Origin: Aurelia coerulea
Lineage: Eukaryota; Cnidaria; Scyphozoa; Semaeostomeae; Ulmaridae
Assembly: GCA_039566865.1 (NCBI GenBank)
Contig: CM076960.1
Coordinates: 14,360,501-14,424,500, forward strand
Direction of reading: 5' to 3'
DNA: 64,000 bases
Shown: positions 12,801 through 24,800 of the stretch, piece by piece
Position numbering within the stretch: the stretch's first letter is position 1
Layout of the letters: each line of letters opens with the position of its first letter
Translations under genes and position numbers: made by a program
Notes under the pieces: model-generated
What the model saw: only the letters and a program-made list of their open reading frames with translations
Databases searched by the model: none
What the model was told of the DNA's origin: nothing

Positions 12801-15800
12801 ATCTTGAAAGCTCAATTTGCGTCCACCTTCCAACCAGAACAACAACAAATTTCTTCGAGCAGAGCGAATAAACCAAAGATAGCATTGATATAATTGGAAC
12901 AATATTAGATCATATTACATTGTCTTTGCAACAGTCACCCATTTTGCATATTTCTTCTTTAATTTCAGTTTCTAACGTCGATGTGCTTCAAGACATTGCT
13001 GAGGGCAAAAGGCCAAAGCTCTGGTTCCAAGGTGGATCCAAATTTGAGCTTTTAAGATTAGTATTTCTACTCTCAAAGCAAGAATATCAACAAACGAGGT
13101 ATCTATATTCAAGTTAACTATCAAGGAACATTTTGAGAGTGATAAGCCATTGATGAAAGCCAAATTCACATAGCTGGATCCAACCATATCTGTATACTTT
13201 TTTATCTATGTTCAAGTTAACTATAGAGGAACGTTTTGAAATTTAGCCATTAATTAAAGCTAAATTCACATCGCTGGATCCAACCTACCCTGGGTACCAG
13301 AGCCAAAAAAAACGAAAATAATTTAGAGCCAAAAAAATTAAGAAAAAAAGGAAAAAGGAAGGGAGGGAAGGAAGAGAGCTAAATTCATGACACTGAACCC
13401 AAATTTAACTATCATGAAACATTTTGAGAGTGATTAGCTATTGATTAAAGCTAAATTCTTATCGCTGGATCCAACCAAATCTGTATACTTTTTTATCTAT
13501 ATTCCATTCAACTATCGAGGAACATTTGAGAGTAATTACCCATTGATTAAAGCTAAATTCACACAACTGGACCCAACCAAATCTGCATACATTTTTGTCT
13601 ATATTCAAGTGAACTATAAAGAAACATTTTGAGAATGATTAGCTATTGATTAAAGCTAAATTCACATCGCTGGATCCACCCACTCTGTATACTTTTTTAT
13701 CTATGTTCAAGAGAACTATCAAGAAACATTTTGAAATTGATTAGCTATTGATTAAAGATAAATTCATATCGCTGGACCCAACCAAATCTGCATACTTTTT
13801 TATCTATGTTCAAGTTAACTATCAAGGAGCATATGAAATTGATTAGAAGTTGATTAAAGCTAAATTCACATCGCTGGATCCAACCAAATCTGTATACTTT
13901 TTTATCTATGTTCAAGTTAACTATCAAGGAACATATGAAATTGATTAGAAGTTGATTAAAGCTAAATTCACATCGCTGGATACAACCAAATCTGTGTACT
14001 TTTTGTCTATGTTCAAGTTAACTATCAAGGAACATATGAAATTGATTAGAAGTTGATTAAAGCTAAATTCACATCGCTGGATACAACCAAATCTGTGTAC
14101 TTTTTCACTTCCGGCCTCTCTTGCAAGAAAGCTGTGGCGCGAAAGTAAAATTTTGTGATAAATGGCGTCAGCAGGCGTCCCAAGTGTCCCAAAGCAAAAT
14201 ATCGAGATATAACGCAATAGCTGTATCTTCGCTCTTTCAAGTTCTTTTAGCATTTTGGACTCAGAGCGCCTTGGTTTTTCATATTTTTCAAAGGCCGTGG
14301 ACAACTCTGCTTACAAACTAAGGATTCAGCACAGCAGGTAGGCAGGCTTTATCATAAATTTAACGTTTGTCCTTTGTTTCATGGAAATTTTGTTGAAAGT
14401 TTTGGATTCCTCGATGTCGTTTTGTCCTATTTTGCTACCTTTCACCAATTGTTGACGAAATAAACATGTCTTTTTCTCGTCTTGAACTTCGGCTTGCAGT
14501 TTCAAGAAAATGAACTTTTGTTGGCCTAAATTTAACCGAAATTTTTTCAAACTCCAATATTTTCTAAACTAAGACAGGAATTCTCATTTTGGAGATATAA
14601 CGCAATAGCTGTAAGCATCTAGTTTCTAGAAATGTTGCCTTTTTTGCTGTAGCCTTTGCCGGTTTCCCACAATTTTCAAAGGCAATTTTTCCTCGAGAGC
14701 CATGACTATTTAATCTGCGTTAACTTTACGTGCTTCCTTTTACAAACTTGTCTGCTTTTTAGTCAGAAAACAAACGTTGACCTTGGTTGAATGTATCACT
14801 TTCGAACTTAATCTGATGTTTTCAGAAATGAAAGTATTTTAGAGTACTTGCTAGCTGTTTTGGCCACCAGAGCAATGAGAATAATAACAAAACTTTGACT
14901 TCGCTCTCAGAGAACTTTTCGTCGGGTTTGGCCTAAATGTAAACAAACATAAAGTTGCATTGTTGCTTATTTTCTTCAAGACTAATGGGGAAGCTCTGAC
15001 CTAGAAATAGGAGATTTGCTTACTAAAACAATGTTATCAAGGCTACCTTGTACAAAAAATTATCAGCTTTGATTATTTTGCCTATAAATACGATAGTTTA
15101 CTGCAATTATTTGCCCTTAAATCTGTTTTCTTTTTCTTGAGCAGAGTATTGCTGCTCTGATTTAAGTTTGCAAAGACATCTCCTATTTTGGTTTGCTGCT
15201 CTGTTTAGTACATGCAATTCTCTATGAGACAAAGTGAAATTCGCTATGCAGCAAACATTTTTAGTAGGAGGAAATAATATTGTCTCTGTTTTATTTTAGG
15301 ACCCAAACAAAACAAGATTATCCTTTACCAATCAAGCCCAACCTTGAAGCAGCATTTGACAACAACCACAAAAGACTGCAATTCTTGCTTTTTCAATGCC
15401 TGAGGACTTATGCAAAACTGATGGAACATGACTGTTGCAAACAAAGCATTCAATGAAAAACAATATTATGATGTATCAAAAAATTTGAGTAATCCAATAA
15501 TTGATACTCTGATGATTTTACTCTGATGATAGGAAGATGGTAAGATAATAGCAATTGAATCTAAACAAAAATGAAATTTTAATGCTTCCAATTCTGAAAC
15601 AGTCTGAAAATTATTCTGAATTTGATCTGCAAAGACAATTGTTTGCAAAGACAAAGACAAAGCTCGCCAGTTTCACCCTGAATGTGAAATGCCATGCTTA
15701 TTCATGAGTTTCTGAAAATTACCAAAAAGCAGTTATTGCCGTTGTCCATTTAGAAATAGTCATTGCAATTTCAATAGACAGCATCCTTCCCTATCTTCCT

Positions 15801-18800
15801 TGTCTGTGAGTTTTTAGAACCAACAAGAGAAGATTTCCAGACTGCATTGAGTTGCTCCATCATTGAGAGGAACTTGCCCAACACAAATAACATATTTTCT
15901 ATAATTTGCTATCCATTTGTCCATCAAAGACATCTGCCATTATAAACAAAACGATTTTAGTTCTTGATCCATAAATGGATAAATATCCGAGTTCTTTCGT
16001 TGGAAGCTGCTTCTCCTTGTCTCTTTCTTTCTGGCGGGTTGGAGAATTATTTGAAAACATGAAAGCATCTCTTGTCCTTCACTGGCAGTAAAAGGATCGC
16101 TAGTGCTCTGCATATTGGTTTATTGCTTCGTTTCCTATCAGAATTAAAAAGTTTTCTTGAAAGCAAGCAGCAAGCAGACCACGCCGCTTCAAAACAATTT
16201 CTACGATCTACGGCATTTTTTAAATGTCATGGTTTTCAAGGCGCTCAAAAACAATGAATTCGAAAAATTTGCCCAAATACGGATGAAAATCTCTTAAAAT
16301 AAGACCATCACTCCTGTCAAATTGCGTGGAGTTTACCGAGAAGTTTAAATCAAAACGATTATAGTTTTAAACATTTCTTAGATAAATTCACTACCTTTTA
16401 AGATTAAATTAACGCGGAAAAATCACACTGCATCACTGCAAGAAACGTTCAAAGTCGACGAAAATATTCACTTCCGGTCATTTTCCTATACATTTGTATA
16501 GGGGCATCAAAGCGAGGCTGAACTTCTCGAGAAAGGTGTTGTCGGGCGTGTATCAAGGAACATATGAAATTGATTAGAAGTTGATTAAAGCTAAATTCAT
16601 TTCGCTGGATCCAACCAAATCTGTATACTTTTTTATCTATGTTCAAGTTAACTACCAAGGAACATATGAAATTGATTAGAAGTTGATTAAAGCTAAATTC
16701 ACATCGCTGGATACAACCAAATCTGTGTACTTTTTTGTCTATGTTCAAGTTAACTATCAAGGAACATATGAAATTGATTAGAAGTTGATTAAAGCTAAAT
16801 TCACATCGCTGGATCCAACCAAATCTGTATACTTTTTTATCAATGTTCAAGTTAACTATCGAGGAACATTTGGAGAATGATTAGCTATTGATTAAAGCTA
16901 AATTCACATAGCTGGATCCAACCAAATCTGTATACTTTTTTATCTATGTTCAAGTTAACTATCAAGGAACATTTTGATATTGATTAGCCATTGATTAAAG
17001 CTAAATTCACATCGCTGGATCCAACCAAATCTGTACACTTTTTTATCCATATTCAAGTGAACTATCGAGGAACATTTTGAGAATGATTCGCCATTAATTA
17101 AAGCTAAATTCACATCGCTGGATCCAACCAAATCTGTACACTTTTTTATCCATATTCAAGTGAACTATCGAGGAACATTTTGAGAATGATTCGCCATTAA
17201 TTAAAGCTAAATTCACATCGCTGGATCCAACCAAATCTGTACACTTTTTTATCCATATTCAAGTGAACTATCGAGGAACATTTTGAGAATGATTCGCCAT
17301 TAATTAAAGCTCAATTCACATCGCTGAATCCAACCAAATCTGTACACTTTTTTATCCATATTCAAGTGAACTATCGAGGAACATTTTGAGAATGATTCGC
17401 CATTAATTAAAGCTAAATTCACATCGCTGGATCCAACCAAATATGTACACTTTTTTATCCATATTCAAGTCAACTATCGAGAAACATTTTGAGAATGATT
17501 CGCCATTAATTAAAGCTAAATTCACATAGCTGGATCCAACCAAATCTGTACACGTTTTATCTATATTCAAGTGAACTATGAAGGAACATTTCGAAAATGA
17601 CTAGCTATTGATTAAAGCTAAATTCACATCGCTGGATCCAACCAAATCTGCATACTTTTTTGTCTATGTTCAAGTTCACTATCAAGGAACATTTCGAAAA
17701 TGACTAGCTATTGATTAAAGCTAAATTCACATCGCTGGACCCAACCAAATCTTTTTAGTTTTTAGTTTTTAGTTTTTGTCTTTATTTCTGTTTTATTTGT
17801 TTGTTTGTTTGTTTGTTTGTTTGTTTGTTTTTTTTTTCCTTTTTTGTTTTACAATAATTCACCTAAACTAAGCTGGCGTATGCTAGCGTCTGCCAAAATG
17901 GAATGGTGCCATGATACACAAAGTGCTTAATAAGATTGCTGTTAAAGGAATTGTCAAGTGCCGTTCATAGCCAGAACCAGATGACGTCATGTCTATTTCT
18001 GCTATGGACGGCACAGAATATTGTATTTGTATATTGTTGAGTTTTAACTGTGATATAAAAAAAAAAAAAACCAAATCTGTAAATTTTGAAAATGATTAGC
18101 TATTGATTAAAGCTAAATTAAGATCGCTGGGCCCAACCAAATATGTATGCTCTTTCGTCTATGTTCAAGTGAACTATCAAGGAACATTTGGAGAATGGTT
18201 AGCTATTGATTAAAGCTAAATTCACATCGCTGGACCCAACCAAATCTGTATACTTTTTTATCTATGTTCAAGTGAACTATCGAGGAACATTTGAGAGTAA
18301 TTAGCTATTGATTAAAGCTAAATTCACATCAAATGTGACCCAACCAAATCTGTATACATTTTTGTCTATGTTCAAGTGAACTATAAAGGAACATTTGGAG
18401 AATGGTTAGCTATTGATCAAAGCTAAATTCACATCGCTGGACCCAACCAAATCTGTATGCCTTTTATCTATGTTCAAGAGAACTATCAAGGAACATTTTG
18501 AGAATTGATTAGCTATTGATTAAAGCTAAATTCTCATCGCTGGACCCAACCAAATCTGCATACTTTTTCTGGGATACCCGGTAATCATATTAATTATATT
18601 GATATTATCATTTTCATAGTAATATCATAATCATCATCATTATTATCAGTATAATCAAGATCATGTTATGATTATGATTATGCTTACCACCAAGTTGTAG
18701 CGCCATTTGGCACGTGCATATTCCTACATTTTCCACTCTCTGTGTAACACTCAGGCCAGCTTTTTCTGAAAAAAAATGAAAAATATTAGCATTATCGCAT

Positions 18801-21800
18801 AACACTATTTCCAACAGAGATTCACAAAGTAAAAAAAAATAAAGTCATCGGCAACGAACGCGTTTCGGCGTTGATGTGTGCGGCAAAGGTGAAGTTGAAA
18901 ATGCAGGTTCCAGTCCCAAGTGTTGGGATCACAGACGTAGAAAAGACCTAATCGAGTCTTGATGGCAGTGACGTGTTGGTGGGGTTCGAGTCCCGTCCAC
19001 CTGATTGTTATTTTTATCTTATTACCTGACTGACGTTTCAAAAACGAGGCAATACAGGAATCCCACCAATCCCATTGGTTAATCGCACATTTCCCGTGGT
19101 TTTCCCGTAGCCTTGTATGGTACGATACAAGAACGCGTTTTTTCACCACAAAAGCAACTGATTTAGGCCTATGAAATTTATAGTAAACTTAGGCGACATA
19201 ACAGTAACAAAATGCGTTTGACTAAATGATAAAAATCAAAGTTAGAAGTTATGTTGTGTGATGAACTTCTCGTCAATCATTATTTAATCTGATTTTGGTG
19301 AGTGAACAAATCAGTCATATACTTTGGAGCTATTCCATTTAGAGCCTTGTAGAATACTATAGCTGTTTTGAAGTTTATTCTTTGTTGAACAGGCAGCCAC
19401 TTAAGCTTCTTAAACAGTGGTCCTGAATGTTCACGGCCTGGAAGGTCACAGATCAACCTAGCTGCTCTCTTTTGAAGCTTCAATAGCGAGGATATCTTTG
19501 TAGAAGACCCCCAAACCACACTGCAGTAATCAAAATAGACTTGTATAAAGTTTTGATAGAACAATTTTCTTGTATTAAATGGCAGGTAGGACTTGATCCT
19601 ACGAAATAAAGCAAGGTTGCGGCTTACAGTATTACATACGCGTTTGACGTGATCGTTCCATGTGAGATCTTGGTCAATAACAACTCCTAGAAGCTTTTCT
19701 TGCTGAATCTGAAATATGGCTGCTCATTCATCTTCACACAAATTGTCTGATTACGGGTAACAAAACTCATACTAACCGGTTTTGCAGTTGTACAGGAAAA
19801 TATAAAGCCCTCGGTCTTCATTGCACAGACCTCGCAAGCTTGGTCTGTACTTCTAAGACATTGGGCTTTATATCTTCCTGTACAACACAAAATCGGTTAG
19901 CATGCGCATAACATCAACTCTTTATGCGTGTAATCCCGTCAGCAAATAAACAAATAAACCACAAAAAGTAAATACATAATCATATACATAACGGGTGAGT
20001 AAAGAAATAAATAAAAACACGTTTGGCCGGCTGTGGAATAAAAAGTACGCGGCCGATATCAAAAATAAAATGTTAATCTATCAGTCGAAGGCTAACTTAG
20101 ATGTAAAAATATTGTTTCGCAAAATCGCTCATCTTGAAGGCCGGAAAATTGAGAAATTGCTGGTAACGGTTTGTATGGGATATGGGATAGAGAATTCCAG
20201 ACTCCATTCTGGTACATGATTTACTTGCCATTGAGATTTCAATTCTATTTCTGAAACTGACAATTGTAAATAACTTGACATCTAATGTTAGACAGATTCC
20301 AGTACAGTATTTATCGTTTTCATTTTTTAATCGCGAGTAACTTTCATGTAAAATTGTATGTATTTAACTTTTTTCAATAAAGCCATGGAGTGCTCGTAGT
20401 CTCTTGCTCCTCAAGGTATCGTCCTTGTAGTATTGTAAAGTAATTTGTAGGTAGAGTACCGTAAAAGTTCTATTAAGGCCCTGGGGCATATTCAACTTTA
20501 GGCACTCTAGAGGGGGGGCGCTTAAAAGAGAGAGGGGGCTTATTCACAAAATGAAATGACAAGGATATATATGATAGCTTGTCAGTTCTTTTACCCCATA
20601 TTTTGTGGATTCAGCATACAATTTTACGAGTAAAATACATAAAATCGACGCAGTTTTATCCCAAACCTTATCAAAACTTAACATACAAACTTGTTTAGCT
20701 AAATTAATAGAAAATCTTCGGTAACTGCTGGTATTTCATATACGTGGGGAAGAAAATTTTGGCTCAGAAGGGAGGGGCTTATTAGAGTAGGGGGACTAGA
20801 TAAGGGCTTGATAGAGGGGTTCAGTTCAGTTCAGTTCATTTCATTTTAAAATTCCACTACATACAAATAAATGAATAAATAAATAATAAATTACAATACA
20901 CTATCACAACAATTTACAATAAAGAAATACAAACTAACAAAATAACAACTTAACAATAGATTTGCATGCAGGGAATTCCTTAAATGAGGAGCTCTCTCAG
21001 TTCATAGAGCTTTTACATTAATCCATTAGGTGTATTGTAAAATTTTAATATAAAGGAAAAAAAGAGTTTTAAGAAGTTACTCATTCTCTTAGGAAGGCAC
21101 CAACAACAGTTTCCTGTCAATCTGATCGTACACAAGCCTGTATCATAGAAGATACATTGCGAAACAGATACAACTGCAAACCCTTCATTTATGAACGATT
21201 TGGTACCAGAACTTCATAGGTCATTCCACAGTGTCCTCGTGCCTTTGCTGAAAATTACTAGTTCCTCAAAAACGGTAAATAAACAGGTTTCCTCTAGACC
21301 AGATCATACGCAAGCCTGTCTTATGGAAGGTACATTGCGAAACTAATACAATAGCAAACGCTTCGGTACAAGGACTTCATCAGTCATTCCGCAGTGTCCT
21401 CGTGCCTTTTCTGAAAATTACTCATTGTTCAAATAATGCAAAAAAGGGTTTCCTTTCGACCGGATCATACGAAAGATTGCATCATAGAAGATACATATGT
21501 TGGTAATTCAGCAGTGCCCTTGCGCCTGTGCTGAAAATTACTCATTTTTCAAATAAAGCAAAAAAGAATTTCCTCTCAACCTGATCATCAGCAAGCCTGC
21601 ATCATGGAAGATACATTGTGAAACGGATACCATTGCAAATGCTTCAGGATCAGGACTTCATTGGTCTTTCCGCAGTGTCCTGTGTTTTCGTGTCTTTGCT
21701 GAAAATTACTCATTTTTCAAATAACGCAAAAAGGGTTTCCTTTCGACCTGATCATACGCAAGCTTGCATCATAGGAGATACAAATGTTGGTAATTCAGCA

Positions 21801-24800
21801 GTGTCCGTGCGCCTGTAGCTGAAAATTACTCATTTTTCAAATAAAGCAAAAAAGAATTTCCTCTCAACCTGATCATAAGCAAGCCTGCATCATAGTATTG
21901 TATCGATATCGTATTGTGAAACGGATACCATTGCAAATGCTTCAGGATCAGGACTTCATTGGTCTTTCCGCAGTGTTCTCGTGTCTTTGCTGAAAATTAC
22001 TCATTTTTCAAATAAAGCAAAAAGGGTTTCCTTTCGACCTGATCATACGCAAGCTTGCATTCTTGCATCATAGGAGATACATATGTTGGTCATTCCGCAA
22101 TGTCCTTGCGCCTTAGTTGAAATTACTCATTTTTCAAATAATCGAAAAAAGGATTTTTTCTCAACTTGATCATAAGCAAGCTTGTATCATAGTATTGTAT
22201 CGTCTTATATCGTATTGCGAAACGGATACAATTACAAACACTTCGGTTCGGTACAAGGACATCATTGGTCATTCAACTGTGTCCTCGTGCCTTTGCTGAA
22301 AATTACTCATTCTTCAACTACGGCAAATAAAATGGGTGTCCTCTCCGCTTGATCATACGCAAGCCTGTCTTATGAAAGATATATGGCATAGCCGCTTATG
22401 ATTTAAGCCAGCTTCTAAGTCAACAAAATTAAAAGAGTGAATATTCCTCACTTATCTGTCAAGAAATATCTGAAGATTTCAAATGTAATCTTCCCAAAAT
22501 GTGTGGTTATTTAACGCGATTACAACCAAGATGAATAAGAGGCCAAGTTAATGCAATTAGGTATGCAGAGAGGCCTGGTAATTAAGAGTCTCTGGCGCAT
22601 CAAAGGTCCGCAAAAGACAACCCAATGTAATTTTCATAATGAGATTTCCTCAACACAAGTTGTAGAATGCAGTTTCATGCAGCGGGTCATATGAAACTAA
22701 ATGTCATAAGCGATAAAGTTCAATCAAATAACAAACAAGTGTGTACATGACAAGACATAAATGGACAGTGATTTAGGATGACTCGAGCTGACACCAAAAC
22801 AGTGCAAAATGCGGACTGGGTGGAACAAGGAGTCAATTACGTCTGAGACTGTTTTTAACGTTTCGATTCTATCTTCAGCAGAAACTGTTCTCAGGCCTGG
22901 TTCACATTAAAGTACGACCAAACACTATGTAGAGAACTAAGATGACATTTATATGAATAATCAAAGGAAAAACAACAAGACATGAAAAAATATATAAATA
23001 CATATAATACCAAGCATAGAACACTACATTCTGTCTCAAATTAGATATCAGAGCAAAATTTGTCCGCGAATAACAACAGACAAGATGCTTGCCGTAGTTA
23101 TGGGTAATTTTGCGCTATCGCAAATGTCAACCGCATATACAATTTGAGACAGACTTACATGTAATACAGGTTACCTAAATAATTGGTGGCTTACTAGGGG
23201 GATGGGGGCGAGATGCTTTATTCAAAGTGACCAGTACTATGTATAAAACGTATTGTTAACTCAAGGATGCTTCTATTAAGTTCATTTGGAAAATTGTTAT
23301 CGCCATACAATAAGATTTGCAACAGAGCTTAATTTGCAACATTTGCATGTCCAAATGGTCGTACAAAAAGTGTAGATTCCAGCGAGGAGATCATAGCCTG
23401 CGCGCAGACTTTGATCACTGGGGAGGAGAGGAGAGAAAGGAACTACAAGGAGTTCCTTTCTTCCCTCTCCTCCCCAGTAACCAAAGTCTGCACGCAGGCT
23501 AGGAGATCAGCCCTTCTGAGCTGTCTTTTAGATTGCAAAAGAGCATTGTATATTGAAGAATTTCTTAAAACTTCTTTATCTGAGACCATGTACCGATACA
23601 GTTTTGATCGTTTTCTACTTTGAGCTGGTGAGTTTGGTCTACCATAGCAGACTTATGACCCCGGGGGGGGGTACTCCCATTGTGGCCTGACAGGGGGGTC
23701 TAGTCAGGGTTAAAGAGGGCCAAAGCAAAAATTTTGAAAAATACCCTCAAATGGTAGTACCTTTTTACAGACACCCCCAAATGGTAGTTCGTGGACCTAA
23801 AATTGGGCCATTTGGTAGCATCTGGTAGCGAAATTTTTCTGCAGTTTTTCAAAATTTTCTGCTGTGAAAACTGATTGAACAAAGCTAGGAAACTTTAAAA
23901 TTCAATGATAATTATTGCTGGAATGACCATATTGCCATGCGGAGGAGCCTACTGAGTATAACTGGTCAATGGCCAAGAATTTTGGAATACCCCCAATTGG
24001 TAGTATGAGTTTGACAAAAAGGGCCATTTGGTAGCCATTCCGTAAAACCCTCAAACCGACTGGACACCCCTGTTAGGCCATAATGAGAGTACCTCCCCCC
24101 CGGGCTTATGACCTTGAGTCCCCTGTTTCATTGCGTTCTTTGATTTGTTAACGTCATTGCGGTCAATAGGAACTATGTATCAATCACATTGGTAGAATCG
24201 TCTAGAATTTGGTTTCAACCAATGAGGAGGCACTATTGAGGCAGCCGTTGTTGTTGCATACAAAATCGGTTGATGTCACCAAGAGTTCTCTTTGCTGCAA
24301 CGGATTTATTTTGTATCTACAGAGAAACATTACTGCTTGAAAGGTATGCATTTTGTAATCAGTAGGTCAGGAAAACATCATTCTTCATATCAACAGTTTA
24401 CTCTCCAATGCTCAAGCTCTTTAAACTAGAATTTGAAGTGGTTTTGTGGTAGAGCATTGGTGTACGAACATTCTCACTGGTTTCATCCATTTTGAAAATT
24501 AGAAAAAAATGCGCCCGTTATGTCATAGTAGTGTTATGAGTCCCGATTGACCGCAGTGACATCAACAAGTCAAAGAACGCAAGGAAACAAGGGACTCAAG
24601 ATCATAAGTCTAGTAACGCAGTCCGATCTTTATACTATGAACGAGATTTTAGATGGTTTGACCTACGCTATAATTAGATTTTGTTGAAGTAATAAACTAA
24701 GAAGAAAGAAACAGGTGAAACGTGGAATATCCTTAGCACTGATAGCGTAAACAAATAGCTGAAGTTGTCTTGGTTGATTTATGGATCGTTGTTGTGTCGC

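Larger units (their letters stand above)
12638..18581. mobile_element. 5.9-kb element with satellite-filled interior
   Basis: The left end reads CCGTGTATCCCAGAAAAGAG followed by TGTACAGATTTGG. The right end in reverse reads CCGGGTATCCCAGAAAAAGT followed by ATGCAGATTTGG and is followed by TA. Between them are three blocks of the 103-bp satellite, whose unit includes the inner part of the terminal repeat. I infer that a TIR element grew by tandem expansion of its own end and then took further insertions (14109-16548 and 17753-18068). Confidence 0.6.

Noticed and set aside
14162..14211. ATGGCGTCAGCAGGC start near an ETS-like motif as a gene
   Set aside because: The frame stops after 16 codons and no GT donor rescues it. 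It is mentioned only as possible captured DNA.
18960..19010. GGTGGGGTTCGAGTCCCGTC as a tRNA gene
   Set aside because: It resembles a T-arm, but I found no A box or stems at the right distance.
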